A stretch of 64,000 nucleotides of DNA, taken from Serinus canaria. Its lineage: Eukaryota > Chordata > Aves > Passeriformes > Fringillidae. Where the stretch lies: NCBI RefSeq assembly GCF_022539315.1, contig NC_066336.1, positions 2,174,600-2,238,599 on the forward strand, read 5' to 3'. Under the pieces are notes generated by a model that ran no database searches, had not been told where the DNA came from, and worked only from the letters and a program-made list of their open reading frames with translations. The position numbers were made by a program, and so were the translations under genes. Positions 25,901-35,889 of this stretch are shown piece after piece. Each line of letters opens with the position of its first letter. Position 1 is the first letter of the stretch.

Positions 25901-28900
25901 TGGGTGTTTGATTTCTTCAATGCACAATTCCATGCACATTTTTCATTTCATTACCCTGAACTCAAAACATGTCCCTGCACTGTTTTACCAGCCCAAAGCT
26001 GAGAATGTCATACTTTATTATCTTGCAGAAGTGAGAAGCCAACAATAGACCAAAAAGTCATCCCTGTCACTTCCCACACACAGGAGGAGCCCATATCCTG
26101 TTCCTCTGCCCCCCAGCATCTCCCTATCCAAAGACACTCACACCATCAATGCAGGTGGAGGCTGCAGCCCTCCCAACACTGTTTCTTTGCTGCAGGCACT
26201 GATTAAACTGAAAACTTTCCTGCAGCTCTGTCAGCAGAGGCAGGCTGGGGTGATGTTTCCTGTGTTGCAGACCCCCAGTAAGCAGGGCTGCCTCTTTCCC
26301 AGGTAAGCAAGCCACTAAAAATGGCCATGGAAATTCTTAAAGAAACCTTAGAGAAAATGTGGCTCCAAGTCCATATATTTGATAAAAATACCTTTCGATC
26401 TTCCTTTTGAACTCAAGCTCAAGAGGCTGATCATACATGGCTATATTAGCTGGCAATCACAAATGGCACAGGCAAAGCAGCCTACCATGCTTGGACCAGG
26501 GACACTGCTGCAGCTCTCCTCTTGTTGATACAAGAGCTGCTTTATGCATTTCTGCCAAAAATAGACAGCCCTCTACCCAGATACAGCTTCACTACCATTT
26601 TTCTTGTGCCCACACCCAGCTGCACAATCTCTACAGCACTTCTACTTCCCCTCCATGAACTCTGAGTGCAAAAGCTGAATACCTGTCGGAATCTTTTCTT
26701 TATCTCTTCATCTGTGGCTTCAGGATCCATCTGCAGCACCTAAAAGAGATCATGAAAGCAGAGCAAGATTGATGCTGCTCTCCATGTTTCAGGTTCCTGT
26801 CAGCAAGCTCTAACACTCTCATGAGAAGTGGCTGAAGTCACTTGGTTTGTTCAGCCTGAGGAAAGAACTCATTACACCCAAACGTCCTCCCGAGGGGCAG
26901 CTCTTCACTTTCATGGCCAGGGACAGGACATGAGGAAACTGCATGAAACTGAGTCAGGGGAGGTTGAAGTTGGAGATCAGGGCAAGGTTCTTCCCCCAGA
27001 GGGTGCTGGGCACTGCCCAGGCTCCCCAGGGAATGGGCACTGCCAGAGCTCCAGAAGCATTTAGACAGCACTCCCAGGGATGCCAAGGTTGGGGCTGTTG
27101 GGGGGTCTGGGCAGGGACAGGGGTTGGACTGGATGATCCTGTGGGTCCTTCCAGCCCAGGGTGGGGTTGTTGGGGTGTCTGGGCAGGGACAGGGGTTGAA
27201 CCCAATGATCCTGATGGGTGTCTTTCAACCCAGCACATTCTATGGTTCTGTACCACTTGGTTCACGGGCACTCACACACACACACCAGAAAGCTCACCCC
27301 ACAAGGACATGAATTTTCACCCAGTAAAACAGAAATATTTCACAATCTTTTTGACATTTGTGACACTGCTTTTAGCAGTGCTAGATTCCTCTGGCTATGC
27401 CAAGGTCTTGTGTAGACAGCTATGATCCATAAACTGGTATGAGCCTCCAACCAGTCCTGCAGCAATGCTCAGTCTGACAGAAACAAAAAGCATGTGGTGG
27501 CTTGGGGACAATGCCAGGCCACTCAGAATGTTGGACAGGAAACACAGTTATTTATAAAAAATTATTAATTTTATCATTTTGAAAAAGACAATAGTTTTAC
27601 TGTTTGGTTTCTATGAGTGACACCACTTGTTTATTGATCTTTACAGGTGTGGCAGAGTTGAGAAACTCTTTTGTGAGCATTTTACTGAACATAAGATTTA
27701 CTGAATTCAATTTACTGAACATAAGATTTAAGCAACAAGTGAGCAGATGCTGTTCTGATTCTAAGAATCTGTAAATAAAAACCACTCTCCCACAGGAAAG
27801 CTACAGTCTGATCTGAAACAGCTTTCTTAATTTACTCTTTAAGTACTAAGACCTGTACACAACTGAACATTGTCAAAGTGAATCTGCTGACTCATCTAGC
27901 TGGCTAGCCCTGAACTGGGACCACAAAAGCACCTGAGGCTTGAAAAAGGCAGTGAAGATGACACCAGGAAGGAACACACCCAGGGAAAGCCAACTCCAGA
28001 TGAATATGATATTGTTTATTTACTGCCTTCCTCAGGTTTCCTACTTACTAAGACTTTATAACTGACTGCAACTGGAATCAAACCCTATAAAGTGCAAGGG
28101 GATTATCCATTACCCAATGGTTCCTCAGAGACTACTCACTGGTGTGACCACTGAGAGACCTTTTCTTACTCTATCCAAGTTCAGTGGGATGAACACCCAA
28201 AATAAAACACACAACTACAAATGCTGAATTCAGAGAGCTATGACCAGAACCTGCCAAGCTGCCACCTCCTGCTACTACCTTCCTGTTCAGAAAGTACCCA
28301 GCCAAATCTTCCAGTGCTATTGTATGAGGGAAATGTGCCAACATACAGTTTGTCCTGCCATCAAACACTGATAAAAACATAAACACCACCCTGCTGTCCT
28401 CTGCAAACCTTCTGCACACTAATCTGTACCCAGAGAAATTTCTTCTTTCCTTATGTTGTCTTTTACTGGAATAAATACTCAGGAATCAGAAAGCTCATTA
28501 CATCAATTCAGAATGTTCAAACTAACCTCAAAAGGGTTCAAGTTGAAATATGAAGATCCAGGTCGGGTCAGCCGGTCAATTTGGTTTTTTGATGTTAAAA
28601 CAGAATCTCGTTTTTCAATTTGCTTTACCTGAAGAACAGAGAGACCTGTATCAACTGACCATCACAACACCCTTACCTGTTTATTCATGCTGTTAGTATA
28701 AAGTCATCCTTGTCCTGTACTACAATTCATAATGCCTCTTCCTTACCCCAAGCCTGTAGTTATGTTCTCAGGCACTAGCAGCACATATTTTTTAGCATTT
28801 CCTACAGCCCAACAGTATTTTCAACATCACATTTTATCTATAAAACGTTCTGCAGAACAGTTCTGTTTGTTCCTTCTATGGCCTTCTCCACAGCTTCCCT

Positions 28901-29584
28901 CCTCCCCATGCACCTCCAGCAGTTCTGTGATTCCTTGGAAACCAGGGCGTTATTACTTTTAACCCGTTGTTGGCAGTGTAGCCCTTTAAACACGTTAAGT
29001 GACACTGATGCAAACACACACGCCCGCTTTTAATAACCAGAGATTATTTAGTTCAGTTTTTACCCTTCAGAGTACGACACCGAACCAAACCACGTATTTA
29101 TATTTAACGTTCACCTTTATTTACACAACCATGCACGCAGCGAACTGGCCGAGCCCCAGGGAGCACGTTCGGGCCGTGCCGGGAGCACCGGGCGGGCGGA
29201 GGGAGGGGGCCCAGGCCCTGCCCGGTGACACTTCGCCCACAGCGAGGCCGAGCGGGGCCCGGCGCGCAGGGACCGCGAGCGCGCGGCTCCCGCGGGGCTC
29301 AGCCCGGCGCACCGAGTGCCGAACGCGGCTCCCGGCCCCGGCCGGCACCAGGGCTGTGGGAGGGCCGGACCGAGCACCAGCCCACCGGCACCCGCCGCTC
29401 GCCCGCCCCCACAGCGGCTCGGCCCGTCCCGCCCGCCGGCGGCCCCCGACCCCGGCCCGGCCCGGCTCGGCTCGGCCCGGCCCGGCTCCGCACGGCGCGC
29501 AGGTCCCGGGGCGGGCGGTACCTCATTGTAGAAGGTCAGGAACGCGTCCTCGGCCGCGCCCGCGCCGGGCCCCGCCGCCGCCAT
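19827..29584 (-). CDS. DNAJC8: DnaJ homolog subfamily C member 8 (nine exons, 248 aa)
   Basis: A nuclear J-domain protein found with spliceosomal factors; J domains stimulate HSP70 ATPase. Coding exons, 5' to 3' on the minus strand: 29584-29522, 28628-28527, 26739-26683, 25120-25054, 24399-24305, 23469-23398, 22245-22154, 21191-21116, 19949-19827. They sum to 747 bases, every junction is GT-AG, and the joined frame is open to TGA. The start is the ATG at 29584-29582, giving a short acidic-glycine N-terminus ending DAFLTFYNE. The J domain spans roughly residues 50-118, with the catalytic HPD at 80-82 in LVHPDKNQDD. The C-terminal half (about 130-235) is highly charged and helical (KRKEREAKEMHERKR), with a basic KGKKEKKNR stretch likely to act as a nuclear signal. 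The end is VKMEQRE. The protein is five residues shorter than human (253, from memory), mostly at the N-terminus. It shares a head-to-head promoter with ATP5IF1. Confidence 0.96.
21116..21191 (-). CDS. DNAJC8: DNAJC8 coding exon 8
   Basis: 76 bases encoding residues 184-208 (charged helix, KRQREEEIEAQEKAKRERE). The acceptor reads CCCTTCAAG and the donor follows TTTGAG as GTATTC. Confidence 0.95.
21995..22085 (+). repeat. CR1 LINE 3'-tail remnant, sense
   Basis: The stretch with ggtcagaccagctgatctcc and ttccaattcagactattctaag matches the final bases of a CR1 element. It is a short fossil inside DNAJC8 intron 7. Confidence 0.6.
22154..22245 (-). CDS. DNAJC8: DNAJC8 coding exon 7
   Basis: 92 bases encoding residues 153-183 (FKQAVYKQTMKLFAELEIK and onward). 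The acceptor is GTTTTACAG, the donor is GTATAAATG, and the exon ends in phase 2. Confidence 0.95.
23398..23469 (-). CDS. DNAJC8: DNAJC8 coding exon 6
   Basis: 72 bases, 24 codons (residues 129-152), including VEEDDPEV. The donor is a strong GTAAGTC. The last residue is Val where I recall Leu in human. Confidence 0.94.
24305..24399 (-). CDS. DNAJC8: DNAJC8 coding exon 5 (J-domain C-terminal part)
   Basis: 95 bases encoding residues 97-128, helices III-IV of the J domain and the linker (AVDKAYKLLLDQEQKKRALD). The acceptor is TTGTTTAG and the donor GTGAGTATTC. Confidence 0.95.
24893..24950 (+). repeat. Short (ctg)n / ccacag tandem repeat
   Basis: About three and a half imperfect copies of a unit like ctgctgctgccacag, differing by one trinucleotide, in DNAJC8 intron 4. 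It encodes only Ala-rich shadow ORFs. Confidence 0.85.
25054..25120 (-). CDS. DNAJC8: DNAJC8 coding exon 4 (HPD motif)
   Basis: 67 bases encoding residues 75-96. It carries the J-domain signature HPD within LSILVHPDKNQDDADRAQ. The acceptor is CTTGCAG, the donor is GTAACACTG, and it ends in phase 1. Confidence 0.96.
26683..26739 (-). CDS. DNAJC8: DNAJC8 coding exon 3
   Basis: 57 bases, 19 codons (residues 56-74): VLQMDPEATDEEIKKRFRQ, J-domain helices I-II. The acceptor is CTCTTTTAG and the donor GTATTCAG. Confidence 0.96.
26828..27255 (+). repeat. CR1 LINE 3' fragment, sense, with duplicated tail
   Basis: Starts around the CR1 phrase gttcagcctgaggaaagaac, passes aggggaggttgaagttggag (26956-26975) and ends with ttctatggttctg (27239-27251), the characteristic CR1 3' terminus. 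The last 75 bases or so are present twice in tandem. It lies in DNAJC8 intron 2, antisense to the gene. Confidence 0.85.
27681..27730. repeat. Short tandem duplication (30-base unit)
   Basis: tttactgaacataagattta occurs at 27681-27700 and again at 27711-27730, separated by the remaining ten bases of the unit. It lies in DNAJC8 intron 2. Confidence 0.9.
28527..28628 (-). CDS. DNAJC8: DNAJC8 coding exon 2
   Basis: 102 bases, 34 codons (residues 22-55), beginning VKQIEKRDSVLTSKNQIDRL and ending NLNPFE. The acceptor is TGTTCTTCAG and the donor GTTAGTTTG. Confidence 0.96.
29449..29491. repeat. GC pentamer repeat (ccggc/ctcgg)n
   Basis: Near-perfect tandem copies of a five-base ggccc/ggctc unit in DNAJC8 intron 1, within 75 bases of the exon 1 donor. 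Confidence 0.8.
29522..29584 (-). CDS. DNAJC8: DNAJC8 coding exon 1
   Basis: 63 bases, 21 codons from ATG to FYNE, with donor GTACCG at 29521. A GTG four codons upstream is in frame but is not a plausible vertebrate start. Confidence 0.93.
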
Positions 29585-29816
29585 CGCCACAGACACGTGA
29601 CCGCGCCTTCACCACACGTGACCGCGGCGCGCGCCGCAGCGACTGGCCCCGCCCCCCCGCGGCGCGCGCGGGCCCGGGGCCCCGCCTTGTGACGCCATAG
29701 AGGCCGCCCCGCCCCCGGCGGGCTCTGGGGCGGGAGGAGGGCGGGGCCGCGGCTGCGCAGGCGCGGCTGGGCGGGCCCGCCCGGCGGCCCGTCCGGCGCT
29801 CCAAGGGCAGGCGGCT
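29585..29816. promoter_or_regulatory. Bidirectional DNAJC8-ATP5IF1 promoter
   Basis: The two start codons face away from each other with only 232 bases between, all GC-rich and without a TATA box. Two E-boxes (CACGTG) at 29594-29599 and 29615-29620 are each followed by ACCGCG, so the motif is duplicated at a 21-base spacing. A TGACG half-CRE lies near 29690-29694. The ATP5IF1 start codon sits in ATGGCGGCC, a YY1-like site. Shared regulation of the two genes is an inference from layout. Confidence 0.85.
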
Positions 29817-29912
29817 ATGGCGGCCGTGGCAGCGCTGGCGGCGCGGGGCGGCCTGCGCGGGGCTCTGCTGGCGCAGCAGCAGCGCTGGAGCTCGGGATCG
29901 GGCGCCGACCAG
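29817..29912 (+). CDS. ATP5IF1: ATP5IF1 coding exon 1
   Basis: 32 codons encoding the mitochondrial targeting sequence. The donor is GTGGGTGTT after GCCGACCAG. Confidence 0.94.
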
Positions 29913-30445
29913 GTGGGTGTTCCGACAGTGCCCCTTCTCCCCTCCGGCTGCCCGTCCCTCTGTCCCTTTGCCCCTCCGTCCGTCTGCCCGTCAGTCTGTC
30001 CCTTTGTCCCTCCGTCATTCTGTCGCTCTGCCTGTCCGTCTGTCCGCCCGCGCTCACCGCCGTCTCTCCCGCAGCTGGGCGAGCTGGGGAAAGGCGCTGG
30101 GAAGGGCGGCGGCGGCGGCGGTTCCATCCGCGAGGCCGGCGGCGCCTTCGGGAAGAAGCAGGCGGCGGAGGAGGAGCGGTACTTCAGGTGAGCGGGCCCG
30201 GGCCTGGGGAGCCGCTCCCCGCGGGCCCGGGGCAGGGCCCGGCCCGGCCCGGCCCTCCCGCGCCGCTCGGCTGAAGGGCTGCACGTCCTGCCGTCCTCTC
30301 TTGCAGGGAAAAGGAGCGGGAGCAGCTCTCTGCCCTAAGGAAGCACCACGAGGAAGAGATCCACCACCACCAGAAAGAGATTGAGCGTCTGCAGAAAGAA
30401 ATCGAGCGCCATAAGCATAAGATCAAGGAGCTTAAAGATGACTAA
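29817..30445 (+). CDS. ATP5IF1: ATP synthase inhibitory factor 1 (three exons, 115 aa)
   Basis: A mitochondrial matrix protein that binds F1-ATPase and blocks ATP hydrolysis when the proton gradient collapses. Exons are 29817-29912, 30075-30187 and 30307-30445. They sum to 348 bases, with GT-AG borders and an open frame to TAA. Residues 1 to about 32 form an Arg/Ala/Leu-rich mitochondrial presequence without acidic residues until its end. The inhibitory segment [20 protein letters not shown] lies at about 48-67. The C-terminal coiled coil contains the histidine cluster ([11 protein letters not shown], 82-92) behind pH-dependent oligomerisation, then heptads ([16 protein letters not shown]). 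A run of six glycines at 43-48, encoded by a GGC repeat, precedes the inhibitory segment and partly explains why it is longer than human (106, from memory). The introns are only 162 and 119 bases. Confidence 0.96.
29935..30052 (+). repeat. Pyrimidine-rich degenerate tandem repeat in ATP5IF1 intron 1
   Basis: A run of CTGT, CCGT, CCCT and GTCC words fills most of the 162-base intron on the coding strand. The unit is about four bases, in imperfect copies, and it reaches almost to the acceptor. Confidence 0.75.
30075..30187 (+). CDS. ATP5IF1: ATP5IF1 coding exon 2
   Basis: 113 bases (residues 33-69 and two bases of 70), with the glycine run and the inhibitory helix. The acceptor is TCTCCCGCAG, the donor GTGAGCGGG. 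Confidence 0.95.
30307..30445 (+). CDS. ATP5IF1: ATP5IF1 coding exon 3
   Basis: 139 bases completing Arg70 and encoding residues 71-115 plus TAA: the His-rich coiled coil ending KIKELKDD. The acceptor is CTCTTGCAG. Confidence 0.95.
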
Positions 30446-30590
30446 GCTGGTGCTGTTGTTGAATGTGCATGGCCAATACTGATCATGGTGTAAATCAGCG
30501 TGAAGACTGTATTTTTTGGTCAACATAATCCAAATCCATACAATTATGGTCTGCAACAACATCAAATAAACTACTCAGTCTCACTTTCTT
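30446..30590 (+). other. ATP5IF1: ATP5IF1 3' UTR with poly(A) signal
   Basis: The AATAAA at 30565-30570 lies 120 bases after the stop codon and is followed by a T-rich stretch, so this is a short 3' UTR. The cleavage site near 30590 is estimated. Confidence 0.8.
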
Positions 30591-33500
30591 GCTCAGTAGC
30601 TATTCAATGAAAACAAAACCAACCAACCTCACTATCTGGTTTTAAACTTCATTTTCTTCCAAAGTAAAGCTGCACTCTTGAGTAGACAGGCCTGTACATA
30701 TCTGAGCTATTTTTTTTATATTTGTATGAAAGGAATTACCATTTGTGCCTAATGGGATAACTTAAAGCTGCAAGAAGAGTTGGGGGGAAATGGTACCTGT
30801 GTACCTGTGTATCCATTCTCAGAGAAGTAACTTTGTTTCAAGTAAACTGTCTTTGTGTCCTAGGGAGTGTTGTCTCCACTGAGCTAGCAGATGACAAAAA
30901 AAAAAAAAACAAACGAGGTTCACTTGTTGCACTTAGTGTTTAGCACCATAAACTGAGAGAGGAAAATAGTATTCATAAACTGAGAGAGAAAAATAGTTTT
31001 CAAAGTTATCCTGGTGTCACTTGTGGTGGTTCTAGTTCCTGGAGCGAGACTGCACAGATCCTGACTTCATGTGAATGTTCTTTTCCACAACTGCCCAGTA
31101 TATTAGGTTTTGGTGTTTTTTTTTACTGTCTCAACTTCTCTGTTCCTTATCTAAGTCTCTTTTCAAAGAAGGATGGATTAAAACTAATTTTATGCAGTTT
31201 CAATCAATTTTGACATTTTAATGTAGGAAACTCATCATCAAATACACAGTAAGTGACCTGAAACAATGTGGCCTTACAGCAGTAAGCACTGACAAGAAGG
31301 GGACATTCTGTATCAACAGGCAGGTAAGAAAAGAGTTGTTCTGTCATACCTGTCATGTCTGAATCTGCCCAAACAGGCTTCCCATGCAGCACTGGTGAAA
31401 GCTGCCTGTGTTACAGCCAGTGAAGGGTGGCAGTGACATTGAACTGGGTGGGTCCCTGCCTGGAACTGCCCTGTCTGAAAGTGCAGGAGGCAAATGATGC
31501 CTTTGATGTTGAAATCGGTTTCCAAGGGTGTGACTGGCTGGCTGAAGGTGTCCCAGTTTCTGCTGTGTTCCCTGCTACACCCCCAGCCAGCTCCTCCCTT
31601 TGGGTTGCCCTCACTTGGTGAATACTGCAGGTAGTGGCACATCTTGTCTGCAGAGTAAGTGATACCCCTGTCACTCTGTGTCCTTAAACTTCTTCAAAGA
31701 AGATATCACCCATGTGGTCAGCCCTGGAGTGTCCTTGCCTGGCTGTGCTCAGATGTGAGAGATGGAGGTGTGGTGAGTTCTGCCAAGGCTGTGCACAGAG
31801 CTTCCCTGTGGGCTTTGTTCCTTTAGGCTGGGGCTAATTAATAAATTATGGGCACCTTCCCCACCTCTCTGAACCTGGTGAGAGGAACTGAGTCATGAAA
31901 AGCAATATACTATTGGGTTTGGGTTATAACTATTTAAAAATCCATTTTTTTACCTTTTTCAGAATGTTTTTCCTATTGTATCTGTCAGCTGGAGTTGGCT
32001 TCCCCAGAAGCTGCAGAGTCATTAGTGAGAACTTTGGCACAACAGCTTCAGTGGACTGTGGAGAGCTGACATAAATATTAGCATGACTCTCTATTCAGAA
32101 GGGAACAGATGAGGGTTTAAATTCACATCTCTGGGTTTTATTCTGCATTTTGGTGCGTTAACTGTGCCCTGTAAGCTCAGCCACAGAGCCTCTGCCCAAG
32201 CACCTGTAGGGGAGAGGATTTGCTATGAGAAGGGAAGGCAGTGATTTGGACCTTTGTGATCTACTGTGCCCCAGAGAGAGGTCTTACAAACTCTCTGAAG
32301 GCCCTCAGGGCTGCAGTGTGCAAGTCAGTGCCTTGCTACACCACAGAGCTTTCTTGGCCACCAGCAAATGACACGAACACTGCAATGACCTGCAGCAAGC
32401 AGTTTGGGTTCACTCACCACTTCCAGGGCCTGTGGGTGGAGAGATGCCAGCTACAGACTGTTTGCTGCAGGATTCCAGAGCAGGAATGCTGGGGAGTAAA
32501 ACAAGATTATACCTCGGACCTGGGTGATAGCTGGGGAGTTAAAAAGGTACAAGATGTCTAGACACCCTTCCAGGATTCCCCCTCAGTCCATACAACCTGG
32601 AAGACAGGGCTTAGTTGTCTTTTGGAAAGCTGCAGATTTCTGCCATCTGTTTCCAGGCAATGCTGGTTGAGTGCAACCAAAGCCAAAGCTGATGTCTGAA
32701 ACTGGTAAGGCTGCAAGGATAGTGCTGAACTCAGCTCACAGGCCATAAAGGGACTAATTGTTCTGGGTTTCCTCAATCACTCTGGGATGGCTGATGGCAT
32801 GACTTGTCCCCTGCTTTGTCCCACAGGCACAGGGGCACACAAAGGAAGGGATTCTTCTCTGCCAGGACTGGTGCATCTTGGTTATTTGCTAGTTCTTCAG
32901 GGCTGGACTGATCCTGTTCACAACACCCTGACTTCTCATAGCCACCTACAGCACAGAAGTTTCACTTGTTGGAGCAGCCTTTATGTCTCAATGAGATGCT
33001 TTTATCCTTCCTTAACACCAGATCCTCTGTCTGTACTGTGCTCCTAAAGATCACAGCCCAACACTGCTTGGCCACTGCAGGAGCAGGAAAAATGCAATTT
33101 GTTTTCAGCTAAACTGAGCTGGTGATTTTGCTGATTTCCCAAGTTGCTTGGTTTGTGCTGCGTCCTACACAAATGTGATGGAAATTGCTAAGAATCCTTA
33201 GCTCAGGGGTGGGGAAAAAATGAAAAGAAAGGAAAGTGAGATCCAAGATCTTTAGCAAGCTGGTTTTAGTTCAAGGCACCCAGAGAGCCCAGTCTGGTCT
33301 CTTTGGGCCTTTTTGTCACACTCAACCTCCCCACTCCACAGCAGCTAAAGGGAAAGAGGCAAGACAAAGACAAAGCACATGTGTGTGTTTTCCTAAAAAT
33401 CAAATACACTGGCTGTGTGTGAAGCAAAATAAACACATGTGCACAGGGTAATAACAGTAGCATGGCCTCTGCAGGCAGAAATTTTCCTGAGTATTTCCCT

Positions 33501-35399
33501 GATGTAGAGGTGGTGGAACACACTGGGGGTGCTCACAAAGTTCCTTGCTGATAAATAAAGCTTGGAGATTTTTAAGACAGACCTCTCTCTGAAAGCCTGG
33601 GATTTAGAAAACAAGCTAGAGCTGCACACAGGGCTCCACAGAACAAGATATTTACTGGAGGTGGGCACATCTGTAACATATTATCCATAATATGCTGCAC
33701 TAATGATTGGTCAGGATAAGAAGTCTAGAGCATCAGGAAATGTCATATTCCATATGTAAGTTAACAGCTCACCTACAAATTACAGCAGATTCAACTCTGT
33801 CATCTTGCTGCTGATGTGCAACACACAGCAATTTCAGTCCAGTGTGGAAGAGAAGTGATAGACTGATGGGAACACCCTGAGCCTCAGCAACCTCTGGCCA
33901 CTGAACACAGGAAAACGTCAACAGGTTGAGGAGTAAATATGCAGAGTATGGAAAACCTGGATCCCTTCACTTCCTTTGCTCTGTTCCCTCACAGGTGCTG
34001 AAGGAGCAGAGCAGGGCAGCCTCCTTGCCAGAGGCAGGGGGACTGTCCTACTCTCCCAGCTCTCAGCAGCTGAGATTAACCCTCTCCTTGGTTCCAAGAT
34101 GATTTTTGTTTTGTCTTGGCCCAAGACTAAATCAGATCTCACATGTACCTGTTCAGGTCTAATCACAGAGAGCTGTATCTAGTCTCATTCTGGGATTTTC
34201 TGGCAAAAATTAAAATTGAGAAATCTAGCAAAAATTTAAATTTCATCATCTCGGAGCATCTAGGGCATCCTCTCAGGCACTGCTTGCTGTCTGGCACTAA
34301 CCCAAATACCTGCAGGCTATAGCTTGTTCCTGGCTAGAGGTGTCAGATCATTTTGGGCTGAGGCTGTAGGGTGTAACATGAGTCCAAAAAAACAAAGCAC
34401 TGCAAAGCACACAGAACCTAGGGTGGGAGTTGCTAGAGATATTCTGGAAATTGTTCTCAATATGCATTTTGCTTATTAGCCTCATCATGTTCAGTTGCCA
34501 GCTGACAGGACATATGTCATTATACTTCATAATTCATTCCTAGACACTGTATTATAAAAAAATTAAGAGCTTTACAGGACATTTATTAAGCACCACTAAA
34601 GATGCTCAGCTCCCTCAATTCCTCTCAATATTGCAAGAACTCCTTTAACCTATCATTCTTAACTCACAGAAAAACCACTGCAGTGAACTGGGATGAACAA
34701 GGCAATGAATGATTACCCCTCCTTCCATCTCTACACCACAGCAGACCAAGGAGCCAGCACTGAAGAGCTGGCTCTAATGCCAAATCTCAAGAGGGAAGTC
34801 ACTGAGGCAGAGCCAATTCTACAAGAGAAGCAGCGTGTCTATCACCAGACTGGTTCAGCAAGACAGACTGAACACCTCCAGTATCTGCACAACCTTGCCT
34901 CCAGCTTCTGGCTTGGAAACATGGGGCATCACATACCACTTTTCCAACAAGTCCCACATTACCAGTGGTGGGATATCACACATGATTCACCACACAGACA
35001 CACATGCCATCTTCACAAGAGTCATTCTGGGGTGAAGGTACTGGAAGACCCTTCTCTGAGAGTACATGAGCTGCTGCTTTTGTACACTAGACTCCAGATG
35101 CACAGTTGGCATGACCATAGGAACACACACAGGTTCTCTGGGTTTAGTTTGACACAGCACTCTGGGACTCAGCCTGAGCCAACCCAGCACACATTGACTT
35201 CCACGTTATGCAACAGCATGACAAGCACGTGAAGCCAGCACACCATCGCTGCCAACAGGCCGATTTCTTCCTGACTTATCCATTTATTGTGTCCAGCTTG
35301 CACTCATCGAGAGTCTCATCAAGAAAATCTGGTGAGCAGGCAAGTAAGGCTTAATCACCGATTAATTACAGATTAGCAGCTGCAGAGCCCCGCACGCCA
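30591..35399. other. Intergenic region between ATP5IF1 and HNRNPR
   Basis: Ordinary composition, with no recognised exon, RNA gene or clear repeat family. It holds a 27-base tandem duplication at 30947-31000, an A run at 30897-30909 and a chance-length ORF at 34693-35232. Confidence 0.5.
30947..31000. repeat. 27-base tandem duplication
   Basis: cataaactgagagaggaaaa and the following bases of the unit appear twice back to back (30947-30973 and 30974-31000) with two or three differences. Confidence 0.85.
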
Positions 35400-35813
35400 G
35401 TGTCCTGAGATGAGCTTGACCCGCAGCTCCCGCAGCCGCATGGCTTCTCCTCCTTGCCTCGGGCCTGGAGGGCAACGCGGCCAGACCTGGGCCGGGGACT
35501 CACACGAGCCACGGCTCGGAGAGCGCGGGAGGCCCCACGAGCAGGACAGGCCGTGCCGGGATCCTGGGAGCACCGCGGGGAGCAGGCCCGGGGGTAGCTC
35601 CAGCCCGAGGTCCCGGGCGCACAGCGGAGAGCAGGGCCGGGGGCAGCTCCGGCCCCGGCGTCGCCCCCTCAGCACAGGCCCCGCCCCGGCGCGCGGGGCG
35701 GAGCCGAGCGCAGCGGCCCCGCGCGCTCCCTTTGTTCGGGCCGCGGGAGGCGCTGCCCCTTTAAATGCCCCCAGTCCGGCCCTACCGGCGCGCCGGGTGG
35801 AAGGCGCCCCGCG

Positions 35814-35884
35814 ATTGGTCACGGCGCCTCCCTCTCATTGGCCCCCGGGAGGAATGGCGCGTCCCGCCCCTCCCATCTAATTGG
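35814..35884 (+). promoter_or_regulatory. HNRNPR: Cluster of three inverted CCAAT (NF-Y) boxes
   Basis: ATTGG occurs in the contexts gcgATTGGtc, ctcATTGGcc and ctaATTGGct, with starts 23 and 43 bases apart and all in one orientation. This resembles NF-Y-driven housekeeping promoters. The sites are read from sequence; binding is inferred. Confidence 0.6.
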
Positions 35885-35889
35885 CTCCA

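Larger units (their letters stand above)
29100..30300. promoter_or_regulatory. CpG island shared by DNAJC8 and ATP5IF1
   Basis: Dense CpG over about 1.2 kb covers DNAJC8 exon 1 and the start of its intron 1, the inter-gene gap, and ATP5IF1 exons 1-2. It contains a CCGGC-type pentamer repeat at about 29449-29491. Confidence 0.9.

Noticed and set aside
28999..30384. ORFs of 150-230 codons around the DNAJC8/ATP5IF1 promoter
   Set aside because: They are shadows of CpG-island composition overlapping real exons in other frames.
34693..35232. 179-codon plus-strand ORF between ATP5IF1 and HNRNPR
   Set aside because: About one ORF of this size is expected by chance in 64 kb. There is no motif, no promoter and no splice context.
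35761..35768. tttaaatg as a TATA box for HNRNPR
   Set aside because: It lies too far upstream of the likely start site, in a CpG-island promoter driven more plausibly by CCAAT boxes.
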